64,000 bases of DNA from Cryptomeria japonica (lineage: Eukaryota; Streptophyta; Pinopsida; Cupressales; Cupressaceae): assembly GCF_030272615.1 (NCBI RefSeq), contig NC_081412.1:670184852-670248851 (forward strand), in the 5' to 3' direction. Made by a program: the position numbers and the translations under genes. This document shows positions 32,445 through 44,948 of the stretch, in pieces (positions within the stretch are counted from its first letter, which is position 1; every line of letters starts with the position of its first letter). The notes below the pieces were generated by a model. The model saw only the letters and a list, made by a program, of their open reading frames with translations. It did not search any database and was not told the DNA's origin.

Positions 32445-34980
32445 GAGACGGTGCAGTTTTATCACGTCGTTTCAAAGAAAGGAAGATAGGTATGAGAAAT
32501 ATGCCCCAGAAATGTTAATTTAGTGGGTGGTATGCCCCCTCAAGAGATGGGCCGAAAAAAAAATTCAAAAAATCGGGCGATCTCTCAAAAAAAGAGAAAG
32601 AAGTTGGGGAGAGGTAGAATAGAAGAAATTAGCAATAACAGTGAAAGAATGGAAGAAATCGGAGTGAATACGGAGAAATGGCAAGCCAATGAATGCCCTT
32701 AGGTTATGCAAGAGATACAGTGCAAATGTGGTGTGTGCTTTGGATTGATGCTATACAATTGATCAAAATTGGTTGAACAGTCTAGTGCAATTGGTTTAAT
32801 TGCCCAGATCGAGTCAAAGCATGACAGTTGATGTCAATTGTTTGCTTGGACAAGATAAAGTCTGAGTAAGTGAATCAAAGTGACCAGTTGGTGACTTAGA
32901 CAATTGATGTAATTATCTGTTTGGATTGTGTTTGATTGGTTGATCAATTGATAGTGTGTGCATGTGATGGATGGTTGTGGTTAATCATGACAACCCCGTT
33001 GAGACTAGGTCATTATAATAAATGCCTGATGTAGTCTAGGATTACCATGATCGATTACCTATTGAGACCCAAAGATACTTGATTAGAGTATATGTTGATA
33101 GTCTAGGTGTGTGGGAGTTGATGTATTTGTGCAAATAGAGTAACTAGCTTACTTATAGGATTGATGGGAAATGGTGAAGGGTATGTGATGTTGATTATTG
33201 AGATGTGGAGGGTGAGGGGGGGATTCAATGTTAGATAGAAGATATGGAGGACCTAGGACCCATTCCTATGGAAGAAGATTGAAAAAATAGAGTAGGAATG
33301 ATATGTAGCTATTATGAATGTATGGATGGATGGAATGCAACAGAATGCAATATATACAAATGAGATGAAATGATGATCGATAGTGCTTTATTTTCATCAT
33401 TCAGCTTTAAAATGTTGTAAGACAATACAAGCAACTTGACATAATGATTCAAGATGACCTGAGTATTCCTTACATGGATTTTGATATAGCAAGTTAATAC
33501 AAGCAACTTGATATAATGGATCAAGTTGACCTAAGTAGTGCTTGTAGAATAGAAAAGGATTATCTCCTTTCATTTATGACTTGGAATGCCCTCCTTGATC
33601 TTTCATCGAACAAATCCTAAGACAAGTTCATACCATAGTAAGAGATAAACCATTATTGATTTGGGATGAGGCAGTAGGAACACAAGATGGAGTATTGTAC
33701 ATGTAAGCAAACAACATATATAAAGAATAAAGAATATGGACCCTCGATAATGGTTCATGCTCATATGGTTGAGGTATACGTTGTAGTCAGCAAGCCATAG
33801 TGATCTATGACTATATTTTGCATAAGATCACATAGCTTAGTGAACTTCCCACGTAGACACCATTAGTACATGCCCCATAACTTCATTGGAATAATTCACA
33901 GAAGATACACAAACAATGTTTAGGAACCATCTTGGCTACTCTAATCACTTGTGGATATCTCAGAGTAGTGTAGGAACCTGATATATAAAAATGAATGAAG
34001 AATCTACAAATCAACCAAGTATTTGATAGCTTAAACATAATTTTCTTGTCAAAGAAAATGTCATCTTGTCTTTGTTTTGGTAAGGAAGGATGCATCCTTG
34101 TTAAGACACTTGGTGTGTCGATGTGGATTGTTGGGTTGATGTGATAAGTGGTCATCATTTTTAGTATTTCACAATATTCATTTGGTATCTGCTTTGAAAA
34201 ATGTATGGACAATGTGTTGCCATATTTTTGATTGATTTTGATGTTTTATGATGTTTTTGGATTTTGTGAGATAGTTTTCCAATGTTTTTGGTTGTTTGAT
34301 GATTGTTTTGAATGTTTTTGGATTTTGTGAGATAGTTTTCCAATTTTTTTGGTTGTTTGATGATTGTTTTAAATGTTTTTTGGATTTTGTGAGATAATTT
34401 TCTAATGTTTTTGGTTGTTTGATGATTGTTTTGAATGTTTTTGGATTTTGTGAGATAGTTTTCCAAATGAAGAACTTAATGAATCACAAAATAATATAGA
34501 ATCCACTTCCATCAACTAGATTAAGGGCATTTCCCCCAGTTTAGATATGACTATGAAAAAGAGGGATGCAAGATGCATCAAGTACTATCCTAGATTGCAG
34601 ATCAATAACAAGCCATGGTTTGGATGGATGGATGAATGGATGAATTGAATGTGATTGCATCAAGTCTAAAAGAAAATGGAGCCATAGCCTTTACAAGTGG
34701 CTCCTATTTGCCAGGTTTTTAGCATCGCACTTACCCAAGCTGCCACTAGAGTGAATGTTCATAGTTTGGATGCATGATTTTTCTTTACTATTTTGATTTT
34801 CTTATTTTTGTATTTTCTTTAGGACATTCATCTAAATGTTTTTGGTGTTTTTCTAGTATATATGGGAGCTTGATTCTCTATATAGCTTATGTATAAAACC
34901 ATTTGAGGTGCATGTTGTTGATCGGATATGCTAGCGGTTCTCCTTCTGAAGTAGCCAACTGATATGCCTCGGACCCAAAT
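32445..34980 (-). other. Tat-A long 3' UTR with a tandem repeat at 34250-34466
   Basis: No gene is seen between the integrase end and the PPT. At 34250-34466 a 61-62 bp unit recurs (ATTTTGTGAG at 34261, 34322, 34384, 34445), itself made of two half units of about 31 and 30 bases, each starting AATGTTTTTGG. Near 34700-34740 the words TTTGCCAGGTTTT and CTTACCCAAG match the same region of element E (58027-58095). The remainder is unremarkable, T-rich and AT-rich sequence. Confidence 0.8.
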
Positions 34981-36280
34981 ACAATAGTGATAATATATGG
35001 ACCCAACTAGTTTGATTCAAACTTCCCCTGATGTTCTTAGTTTGATTGGTTACAAGGATTCTCTCGAAGAACAAGATCACCTACCTCAAATGTGTGATGT
35101 CTAACTCGATGATTATAGCTTTTGCTCATACATTGCTGATAGGCCTTGAGGTGATTGTATGCAGCTTGTCGTTTCTCATCAAGTAGCTCCAAGTGCCGAA
35201 GACATGATACTTTGTAAGCTTCCTCATCTATTAGATTATGCAAGGAAACCCATAGTGATGGTATCTCAACTTCAATAGGTAAGATAGCTTCTACACCGTA
35301 GACTAGTGAGTAGGGAGTTGTGCCTGTAGGGTTTTGAATGCTAGTTCAATAAACCCATGTTGTTGGATTTAATTGAACGTGCCAATCATGACTGACATCA
35401 TTGATTGTCTACTTGAGGATCCTTAATATGTTCTTGTTTGATGCTTCAGCCTGACCATTTCCTTATGGGTAATAGGGAGTGGAAAAGTGGTGTTGGATGT
35501 AAAACTTCTCACAGAGCTCACAGACATCTTGATTTTTGAAAGGAAGTCCATTATCTGTGATGATAGACATGGTACACCATACTGGTAGATGATGTAATTA
35601 AGGATGAATGAGGCGATCTACTTGCTAGTGACTTGAGTAAGTGGAACAACTTAAATCCACTTTGTGAAGTATTCGGTGGCGGTAATGATGAACTTGTGGC
35701 CATTGGATGAAGATGGATGGATTTTACCCACAAGGTCAAGTACCCATTAAGAAAAAGGCCATGGTGTTGTGATGGGTTACAATTCCTATGCCGGTGCATG
35801 TATGAGGTCCCCATGAATTTGGCATTTTTTGCATTTTTTGACAAAGTAATAGGATTCTTTTTCCATAGATTGCCAATAGTATCCAGCGCGTATGATCTTC
35901 TTTACTAGGAAAGGACCACTGGCGTGATTTCCAAAAATTCCTTAATGTACCTCTTCCAAGGCCTTTGTTATCTCATCTTGTTCTAGACATTGAAAGAGAG
36001 TACCATCAAGACTGCATCGGTATAGGGTTTCAACAATAATGGTATATCGAGAGGTTTGGTGAATGAAGGTTTTGTGTTGGTTATTCAATTGGTTAGGAGG
36101 AAAGGTGTGATCATAAAGGTAGGTGTAGAACTCACCATACCATGGGGATTTAGAATCGATAAGGTGACATATCATCTTAGATTCGGGGATATCATAAGTG
36201 GGTATCCAAAGTTGTTCTACCAAGAACTCATAGCGTGTTGAATTCTGTGAAAGATCTAGGAGAGATGCGATGGTAGCCAT
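34981..36280 (-). pseudogene. Tat-A integrase
   Basis: Segment 35942-36280 covers the region joining RNase H to integrase (SKMICHLIDSKSPWYGEFYTYL), and the zinc finger follows with GIFGNHASGPFLVKKIIRAGYYW and CKKCQIHGDLIHAP near 35830-35940. The catalytic domain between about 35300 and 35830 (coding for LDLVGKI, SSNGHKFI and TKWI) has stops and at least one frameshift. The C-terminal RHHTFEVGDLVLRENPCNQSN lies at 35037-35120. The gene is present end to end but unusable. Confidence 0.87.
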
Positions 36281-37140
36281 AGCATCAACAACTTGATTCT
36301 GATCTTTGGGTATCTACTCAAAGGTGATAGTAGTGAATGATGTTTTTAATTTGTCCATCATTTGTTTGTACAGCATGAGTTTGTCTTCCTTTGTCTAATA
36401 TTCATCTATTGCTTGTTGAATGACTAGTTGGGAGTCGCCATATACCTATAGTTCTTGTAACTTCTATTTTATGGCTAGCCTGAGTCCTATAATCAAGGCT
36501 TCATACTCAGCTATGTTGTTTGTGCATGGAAATGTGAGCCTGTAAGACTTCGGGATGCTGTCACCTTGAGGTGTGATAAACAGAATGCCTGCCCCCAAGC
36601 CATGCCTAGTGTATGAACCATCAAAGTATAGTTTCCATGGTTGTGTTGTTGTGATCATGAATATCTCTTCATCTAGAAAGTTGGAAATAAGAGGATGATC
36701 ACCTATGAGGGGTGCATCGGCCAACTGATCTGCAATAACTTGACCCTTGATAGCCTTGTGGTCCACATACTCGATGTCAAACTCACTTAGAATCATCACC
36801 CATTTAGCCAAGTGCCCTGTCAATGCTAATTTGTTGAGTAAGTACTTGAGTTGATCAATCTTTGCAATTAGTTGTACTTTATGTGTTAACAGATAATGCC
36901 TCAGTTTAGTGGCTGCCAAGATTATTGCTAGACAAGCTCACTCAATAGGTGTGTAGTTGAGTTCATAGCCGACCAATGTGCAAGAGATGTAGTATACAAC
37001 ACACTCTTTCCCTTCTGTATTATGATGTGCTAGTAGTAAACCCAATGTTGTATTTGTTGCTGAGATATAGAGTAATAGAGGTCTACCCAGATTTGGTGGG
37101 ATCAACAATGGTGTATTCATGAGATAGGCTTTAATCATCT
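36281..37140 (-). pseudogene. Tat-A dual RNase H (RNH plus archaeal-type aRNH)
   Basis: The first RNase H is at about 36710-37138 (LLLYISATNTTLGLLLAHH, KECVVYYISCTLVGYELNYTPIE, LAKWVMILSEFDIEY, GQVIADQLADAP). Its first catalytic Asp reads as Ser (ISATN), so it looks inactive. The second, at 36395-36660, has the archaeal-type order LYFDGSYTRHGLGAGILFI, NNIAEYEALIIGLRLA and VYGDSQLVIQQ, with the D, E and D positions present. A second RNase H at this position is a recognised mark of the Tat lineage. Stops occur at about 36460, 36453 and 36935. Confidence 0.9.
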
Positions 37141-37886
37141 GGAATGCTTGCTGGCATCTGGCATCCCATTGAAAGTGGATGTTCTTGTGTAATAGGTATG
37201 TAAAGGGGTGACACTTATCTACTAGTTGTGCAATGAATCTTTGGATGGATTGTACTCACCCTTGTAATGTCCTTAGCTGAGTGATGTTCTTCAGAGGTGG
37301 CATATCCATGATTTCTTTGATTTTGGTAGGATCGACCTCAATGCCTTTGCTTGAGACAATGTATCCTAAAAGCTTCCCTGAGGTCACTGCAAAGACACAT
37401 TTCTTTGGGTTGAGTCGAACATGATATTGTTCCAGTTTGTCAAAGATTTGCTCTAATATGTCAAGATGACCTTCTCTTGTGAGTGATTTTGCCAGTAAGT
37501 CATCAACATAATCTTCCATTATAGTATGCATCATGTCATGGAAGATGGTGTTCATTTCTCTTTGATAGGTTGCTCCTACATTCTTTAGACCAAAAGGCAT
37601 TACATTCCAGTAGTATGTTCCCCATGGACATGTGAAGGTTGTCTTATGTTGATCTTCTGGTGCAATCTTTATCTGATTGTACCCTGAAAAGCCATCCATG
37701 AGTGAAAGCATGGCATGTCCTCCTGTTAGGTCCACTATTATGTCGATGTTTGGTAGGGGGAAGTCATCCTTAGGACATTATTTGTTGAGATCTTCGAAAT
37801 CAATATAGATATGGATGCCCCCATTTGGTTTGCTAATAGGCACAATATTGGATATCCAATTTGCATAATCCATTGGTCTAATAAAA
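37141..37886 (-). pseudogene. Tat-A reverse transcriptase
   Basis: The 159-residue open segment 37256-37735 shows LMDGFSGYNQIKIAPEDQHKT, CPWGTYYWNVMPFGLKNVGAT, the catalytic MEDYVDDLLAKS, RLNPKKCVFAVTSGKLLGYIV and the end of the thumb. Upstream, 37736-37886 adds ISNIVPISKPNGG and CPKDDFPLPNID, with a TAA at about 37780. The thumb-to-RNase H join (37141-37255) has another stop. The sequence is of Tat type (TYQR, CPWGTYYWNVMPFG). Confidence 0.92.
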
Positions 37887-39851
37887 TCAACATCTAGGAG
37901 TTTCTTGAGTTCTACTTTGACTAGTACAACAATCTGTGGGTGCATCTTGTGAAGTTTTTGCTTTCACAGGTTTGGCTCCTTCTACGATAGTGAGGTGATG
38001 CATGACTAAATCAGGATCAAGCCCAGGCATGTCTGCATAGGACCATGCAAAGTTAATCTGGCACTTTTGGAAGAATTCAACAAACTTAGGTTGATCCTCT
38101 AGAGTTAAAAGAGATGCTAGATGTATGTGGTGAGGTGTTTCAGGAGTCCCCATGTTGTATTCTTTTGTTTCCTCAATGATAATTGTTGATCGTTCCTGCT
38201 TTGTGCTAGAGGGGAGAATGTCAAACCTTTCATCCTCAGGCACCTCAGAGAGGTTTTCATCGGTGGATATGCTCTTTCTTTTTACTTTTGTGGGATCAAA
38301 TAGTGCTACAGTGTGGTTTTCACTGGAAGATTCATGTTTTATTGTTATATTTTTGTAGCTGAAAGGTTTGGCATCCGCCCCAAAGTATGTTGCACTATTT
38401 AGTTCAATGGCGAATCCTGCTTTGTGATCCTCACTTGGTATGTTATCCCATAGTTCCAAAAAGTCAATGATTGCCTCATCGTTTTGAAAGTGGTCAAGGC
38501 ATGGGGGATTAGATTGGTTCCATTCGATGAGTTCAAGATGGATAATGGGTATTACTTCATCGATTAGATTAAGTTTGTTAGATGTGTTAGTGAGGGTTAA
38601 AACATTGTGGTGAAGGTCGTTGATGGTACTCTCCTTGTCAGAATCAGGTGTAGGATGTGACGTAGGGATTGTGGAAGATGTTTCCAGTTCAGGAACCCAA
38701 GAGGTCTTTATCTATGCTTCTCTGTAAATAGGGATGTCTTTACGAGGTGGAGGTGGTGATGTGTCTTCCTCATCTGAAGTATTAAGTTGCACTGAATCAA
38801 ATTCCCACTCATGTGAGTCAGTCTCTAAGTCACTTTCCAGTAGCCGATTACTGTACCATACTAGGATATCCTTTGAGTTAAATACTGTAGGCGTAACTAG
38901 CTTATGTACCTTTGAAATGATTGGTGTTGTAGGAATAATTATGGGGATCAATGAATTCGATACAAGGGGTATCAGTAGTGTTGATTCTACTACTTCTACT
39001 AGAATTACCGATGTTGTCAATGCAGTTGTTGTTACTGATGGAGTTGTTGGTTTGATTGGTGGGATGATTGGTGCCGCAGATGGTTTTGCTGGGATTTTGA
39101 GCCCCGATGGAGTAGTTGCTATGATGTTTGATGCTACTTTTATAATCATAGGTGACCTCTTTGTAATAGGTTGATATAGTGGTTTGTTGGGTTTCCCTTT
39201 GAATCTGAGCTTAGGAAGGATCTCCTTTTGAAAGCCTAGGCCAATGTTATCTTTAGGCTTCAATTCAGGCTGCAACATTTCATGTCATTCTCACTTGCAA
39301 GGTCCCAAAGTGCTCTGACCATCATAACCCATTCTTTTCATAATGAGAAGGCCTTTTCCATATTTATCTATGGGAAGCATAGCTTGTGGGATTTCTGTGG
39401 TGATAGGATCTTTATAGATCCAGTCTACTAAGTCCTCATCTCTGGTCTCTTCCTCTTGACTCTTTCCAAGGATGAACGATGTCAAAGTACATGCTGGGTT
39501 GATCAATGGTTGTTGAAGTAACCGTTGAGGTTTACCATGAGTTCTAGGAGAAGTAAGCATTTGTCCAACACAAAAGAGTTGGCTTAAATTATATTCCCCA
39601 GGACCTTCCTCTGCTATTTTCATCTTGAGCTTCTCTTGCTTAGGTATAGTGGTGTTTGAACTGGAAAGAGAGGCTGGACTTACATATGATGTGGATGAGA
39701 TGGCCTCTCTATTGTTGGGAACGGTAATCTCTGGTTGATGACTGATATTATGACAATATGCAAAGGCATTTGCATCGCCTAGGATTGTGATTTCTACACT
39801 ATTATGCAAGAACTTGATACATTGATGGTAGGTGGATAGAACGGCTTGCAT
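37887..39851 (-). pseudogene. Tat-A protease-RT linker region with G-patch-like segment
   Basis: Segment 39291-39851 begins with the segment after protease (STYHQCIKF) and ends in DKYGKGLLIMKRMGYDGQSTLG, resembling the G-patch motif known from Tat/Ogre polyproteins. Segment 38712-39278 starts with LQPELKPKDNIGLGFQKE, then a Thr/Ile/Pro-rich low-complexity stretch and acidic SDEED. Segment 37887-38459 contains FVEFFQKCQINFAWSYADMPGLDPD, the normal lead-in to Tat RT, and then shifts frame at about 37930. The G-patch identification is by eye only. Confidence 0.75.
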
Positions 39852-40163
39852 GGAATGTATCTAAGGTCTTCCTAAAAATAAATTGTATGGCAGAGGAAGG
39901 TCTAGAACCTGACAGATGATATGTTTTACCATTGGGCCTACTTGGATTGGTAGCACAACAGCTCCTTTCAATGACCGCTCTGCATCATCATAGGCTTTGA
40001 TTGTTATCTTCTTGCGAGGATCCACTGATTCAATTACATATCCCAAAGCTATGACTAATTGTAGTGTATAGATATTCAGGCCTGCTCCATTTTTGATCAA
40101 GACTTTCTTGATCCTATGTTGATTGATAAATCCTTCAATGTGGAGTGAGGCGTTATGAGGTTG
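39852..40163 (-). pseudogene. Tat-A aspartic protease
   Basis: Segment 39861-40100 gives NGAGLNIYTLQLVIALGY, DPRKKITIKAYDD and LPLPYNLFLGRP, the Tat protease pattern. The catalytic D-G-G/D-S-G is changed: the Asp position reads Asn (KNGAGLNI). In Tat-B (53896-54330) the same site reads LIDGGASLNI and is intact, which confirms the identification. A TAG replaces the Trp codon after LGRP. Confidence 0.85.
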
Positions 40164-42254
40164 CTAGAAGGAGGTATTGTCACTTTCAGAGAAAGTGAGA
40201 CAAGGTGATGACCTTAGATTTCCAACCATGGCTTGGAACTGATCTATATTTAGGTTTGTAGGGACTAACGCCTCTTGGAAATCTTGATCCAAGATTATTT
40301 TATGGGATGGAGATAGGTGCAATAGCTCTAAGATAGATATCAATGTGGGTGTTTTATCTAATAGTTCCACAAGGTTATACTGCTTTGGGATAGATGGGGT
40401 GCCTTGCGGATCTACTTTTATAGTGATCTTGCCACGATGTGTAACAAAATTGCAAGTGGAGCTAGGATTTTTGATGGTAATAGTTGCAATTTGTTCATTG
40501 GCCTCATAGAGGTGGTTCATAGTGTAATTATATGCAGCATGCGTATAATCAGTGGTATCTATATTTTGCCCTGAAGTGGAAGGACCCCTTTGATATTGTG
40601 ATGGAAGTGGATTTTTAAACATGAGATGATCATTGTTTGTTGTCTTTGGGTCATGTCCTTCGATTTTGATTTTACCTCGGTCAATAAGATCCAGAATGAG
40701 ATCTCTCAATTTGTGACAATTGCTTCTCTTATGCCCTTTCCCTTGATGGAAATTGCAATATTCAGTATCCCTCCATCATGAAGGTTTGACTTGAGGTTCA
40801 TAATTTGATGTTTTGGGCAAGGTCACTAGATTTTGAGAAACCAATTGACGTAATACTATTTCGATGGGTTCCCCTAAGGGAGTGTATGTTCATTTTGGTT
40901 TAAAATTTTGTTGACATTGTCTGGGTTCCTCTTGAGATGTGTTGCAGCCTTGATTTGGAGGAGCAACTGTGTTATTCTTGGGTGGGGGGTTCTATCTTGC
41001 AAATCAAACCACAGGTTGTGTACTTTTGATAGTTCTTGCATCCACAACCCCATCATTGACGACATTTTTGTTTTTGTTCCAGAAATTAGGCTTGTCACTA
41101 TTGAAGCATGGGCAAGGGCCATCTTTTGGCTCAATATATATCTTGATAAGCCCCTTTTTTATAAGATCCCTCTCACATTTTAAGCCTTTTGTGATCATGT
41201 CATTGAAAGAGTCTGTGTCTTTTACATCTAGGTGAAATTCCATTTCATCATTTAAGTTGGAAATAAATATTTCCACTAGTTCTTGTTCAGGTAACTGAAG
41301 AGAACATCTGCTAGACATTTGACGCCATTGTTGTAGAAAGATTGAAAATAGCTCACCCGGTATTTGTTTAGTGTTACATAGATCAGCCATTATGATATCA
41401 CATTCAATGTTGTGTGAGTAATGTGCCAGGAATTTCTAGATGAGTTCTTCAAATGTCCTAATGCCACCTAGTAATCAGGAAAACCATGATGTGGTTGTTC
41501 CTCCCAAGCATTGGGGAAAAATCTGCATTAGGTATGTATCCTCGTATGCCACTTCAAGGCAAGCTGAATGGAATTCTCTAACATGATCACAAGGATCTCC
41601 TTTTCCTCTATACTTTTTGAACTTGGGTGTTTCAAACCCTTGTGGAAAAGGTGGCATATGAAGATTCCTATCAAAAGGATAGGGACAAATGTCATTGAGT
41701 GAAAATTGATTAGTTTTTACACCACTACAGAGTTGTTGGGTGAGATTTTTGATTTGTTGCCGCAACATGTCTATTTCATTTGGAGGAAGAGGAGGTGGGG
41801 GATTACCTTGAGGAAGGTTATATTTGATGTGATCTTAACCTCTTTCATCCTCATTACGACTTTGGCATTCTGATGCTTGTCTTAGTTGTGCAACATCAAA
41901 GTCAGAGGGTAGTTTAGCCCCCTCTTGAGCAAGTCTTACAAAGTGAGCATCAACATTGCTCTTGAGTATTTCATCAAAAAGTCTATTAAAGAGAGGCTTG
42001 TGTTGTGCCCTTTCTAGTGTTGCAGGAGTAGGAGTACTTGGGTTTTGATCATTCATGTTTCCTCCAAGTACTTCTTGGAATTCATTGATATTTTCCTCCT
42101 CTTCCTCTTTGATTTCTCGTTGTCTAGACCTAGATCTGGTTTGAGCCATTCTGTTTATAAGTTTTTGTTGAAGTTTGGTTAAAATTATGATGAGTTGTTG
42201 ATGAAATGAGAGATCGATGTTTGGTGAAGTGTTTTGCATATGGTTCTCTAGCAT
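40164..42254 (-). pseudogene. Tat-A Gag
   Basis: It likely starts at Met 42149 (MAQTRSRSRQREIKEEEEENI) or at 42254. Segments 41835-42254, 41475-41768 and 41004-41390 cover the Retrotrans_gag capsid domain (FPQGFETPKFKKYRGKGDPCDHVREFH, TTTSWFS, FSIFLQQWRQMSSRC, ISNLNDEMEFHL). A CX2HX4HX4C zinc motif (CNFHQGKGHKRSNC) follows near 40710-40770, then the segment LRDLILDLIDRGKIKIEG, which ends at SESDNTSF near 40164. It is interrupted by several stops, for example at 41835 and 41475. Confidence 0.87.
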
Positions 42255-42580
42255 TGAAGGTAGATGTTACCAAATTTCTTTCTTGAATTTGCTTGATGTG
42301 TTTGATTGACAAACTATGATGTGATAAGGTTTAGAGAGATTTGAGATGTGTTATAGACTCAACTACCTAGTAATAAGAGGATGCACTCATATACTAGTTT
42401 TAACATGTGTAGAAATGTCTCTTTTAAGACGAGTTTATCCTAGATGTAGAGACATGCTAAAAGTGATGTATTGTGTATGATTCAAGTAATATCAAAAATA
42501 GAACTTAGGATTAAAAACTTTTGATGTTTTGAGAGTTTGGAATGGATTGATGATGTGTGAATGTGACAATGGATGAAATG

Positions 42581-43111
42581 TTAACCTAAATAGAAACTCT
42601 GTGTTACAAAAGGAACAAACTCTTCCTCTTCTCTTTCGGGGGTTGGTGGTTCTTCCCTAGCTGAGTTATATTTGATACAAATGTCTAGAAATAAGGCAGG
42701 ATTGATTTTACCTCCCTTGTTCTTATGATAACTCAAAGCTCTATATTGAGTAGAAGCTCTGTGGTTTAATGACTCTTGATCAAACTCGTTTGATTTTCCT
42801 TGAAGATAGAGATGCATGCGATGTAAGAAGGTTTTATGAGAGACAAAGATTTGTCTATTAAGATAGAAGAATTTCCTCTTTTTGATGAGAGCATTTGAAC
42901 TCAATGGTCTTTTCTTCAAGTTGATGTGTTGATGCAAATTCTTCTTTCTCAAAATGTGAAGAATGGTCATATAGTTTGATACTTTTGTTGTTGCACTTTG
43001 TTTTGGAATCTTTGTTGGTTTTTTTGAAAATTTTGTGTTGGATGAATACTTGTTTTGGAATTTGGTTTTTGATTTTTCTTTGACAAGAAAATAAAGCAAG
43101 CACACAAACAC
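42581..43111 (-). CDS. Unassigned 176-codon ORF in the Tat-A leader
   Basis: I do not recognise this protein. Met at 43111; the first 20 residues are hydrophobic (MFVCLLYFLV), followed by a Lys/Asn/Thr-rich basic stretch and a C-terminal acidic, Pro-rich part (EEPPTPEREEEEFVPFV). It lies between PBS and gag, the position at which Ogre-type Tat elements carry an extra ORF, but I see no specific similarity to support calling it that. In an element where every other gene is broken, an open frame of this size may be chance. Confidence 0.3.
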   Translation of the reverse strand: MFVCLLYFLVKEKSKTKFQNKYSSNTKFSKKPTKIPKQSATTKVSNYMTILHILRKKNLHQHINLKKRPLSSNALIKKRKFFYLNRQIFVSHKTFLHRMHLYLQGKSNEFDQESLNHRASTQYRALSYHKNKGGKINPALFLDICIKYNSAREEPPTPEREEEEFVPFVTQSFYLG

Positions 43112-44928
43112 AAGAATGCTACCTCAAAAGGCACAAGTAAGTGTGGGTCTAGATCAACCCAATCCTTGGACTTTTATGACCCTTTCCTTCCAAATGTTTT
43201 TGAGTATGTTTTCACAAAAAGCCTAAAGTTGGCTCGATTTATCATTGGTCTTGACACAAAACAAAGTCACTTCAAACACTCTTTATCCCTAAGGTCAAAT
43301 GGCCAGTTGCGATAATTTCAGCCCACATCTTGATATTTTTTCAACTTTGGTACTACATACCTTATGAATCCTGTCATGGCAGGTAAGGATGTGATATACT
43401 AAGTCTTGCACGATCATAACAAATAGATGATCCCTATGATGGGGGAGTCACCACTTTTATCAGGCCACAAGTAACCTTTTGAAAAGCTATGTTTCTACTT
43501 AAGGAAATATGTATGGTGAGTATCTTGGGAGCAAAACCTTATATGCTCTTGCACTGAACTTCTCACAAATATCCTCAATCAATAGAATGGGTGGGCTACT
43601 ACATAAAGGTGTTTAGTAATTTTTGATGTCTTTGGACATAAGTTCACTCTGCAATGACTCACTTAAGAGCCTTGTAACTTGTGGTGGGGCCCATTTGTCC
43701 TTTCGGCAAGTTACACTGTAGCAACAACTATACCCAGGGCTACAACTTTCACTCTCACCTAATTTCTATAGCGGCTCGAAGGATTTACCGCGTGATGTCG
43801 TTCCCAAGAGTGATGTGTCTCTTGGCAGGCCTCTCTTAAAAAGATAAACTTTAAGTGTTAATAACACTTTTCTCTTGCACCTAGGACCACGAAAGCCAAG
43901 GAAGAGGATAGTGTGTGTTAGAAGTAGGACCACTCGACACACTTTTTTTTTTTTTTGCAGAAGTGTGCCAAACACAAAAGACACTTGTTCTTTTTAACTG
44001 ATCATTGCAATGGTGATCTAACTATTTGGAGATGTTGCTCCAAAAGCCATGGTGTTCTTTTTATCCTTCAAAGGAAATATGTTGAGTAAACTAGGAAAAA
44101 TGAAATCCTGGTCAACTTAATAAAAAACACGTTTTCTTGAAGTAAATCGCTTTGAAAAACAAAACAACTTGATTGTTCTTTTTAGCCCATATTGCAAGAT
44201 GTGAATGTTCATTTTAGCCAAAATTGCAAAAATGATAGTTCTCTTTTAAACTCAAAAAATAACAAGTTGATCTTTCTTTTTAGCCCATATTGGAAGATGT
44301 GAATGCTTGTTTTAGCCAAGATTGCAAAAATGATAGTTCATTTTAATCCAAGATAGCAATGTGTGTGTTCATTTTTAGACCAAGATAGAAAAATGAAGAC
44401 AATGTGAATGACCATCCTAGGATTGATCAATTTTTCCAATTAGAACATGTTAAGGAAAAATGTGCAAGTTTGACACTTTCAACACCTGCAACAATATGTT
44501 ATAAAGACACTCCTTATGTCCTGCACAAGATGTAAACCCAAAATTAAATTAATCATATTGACACAAATCACACTAACAAACAAATTAGATCTAAATTAAT
44601 AAAACTAATTTGAATCTAATTGAAAACTAAATTAAAAACTAATTTAAAATCTAAATTATAACTAAATGAAAGACTAATTTAGAAAAATCTTAATTTAAAG
44701 ACTACTTAAAAAAAAATCTAATTTTAAATAAAAACTTTTAAAAAAATCTATTCTAAAAGACTAATTAAAAAAATAAAATTTAAACAACTAATTTAAAAGT
44801 CTATTCTAAAAAAGAAACCATTTAATAAAAGAAAATAAAAAAAAAAAAAAAAACATTCTAAACAACTAACTAAAAAGGCTTATTCAAAAAAAGAAAGAAA
44901 GCTAATTTAAAAGCAAAATTTTATTCGA
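43112..44928 (-). other. Tat-A 5' leader, no gene seen
   Basis: Untranslated leader between PBS and the first ORF. It contains short repeats around 44170-44400 (phrases of the type TTTTTAGCCCATATTGCAAGATGTGAATG and GCCAAGATTGCAAAAATGATAGTTC, two to three diverged copies at about 80-100 base spacing) and a long A-rich, low-complexity stretch at 44600-44920 built from CTAATTTAAAA-like words. A poly-T run lies at about 43944-43957. Confidence 0.7.
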
Positions 44929-44946
44929 TTCACATCCAGTTCACCA
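44929..44946 (-). other. Tat-A primer binding site
   Basis: The minus strand reads TGGTGAACTGGATGTGAA, two bases from the LTR end at 44949. The equivalent site in element E (TGGTGAACCCGACGTGAA) differs at three positions. The TGG start fits a tRNA CCA end. I cannot name the tRNA with confidence. Confidence 0.75.
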
Positions 44947-44948
44947 AA

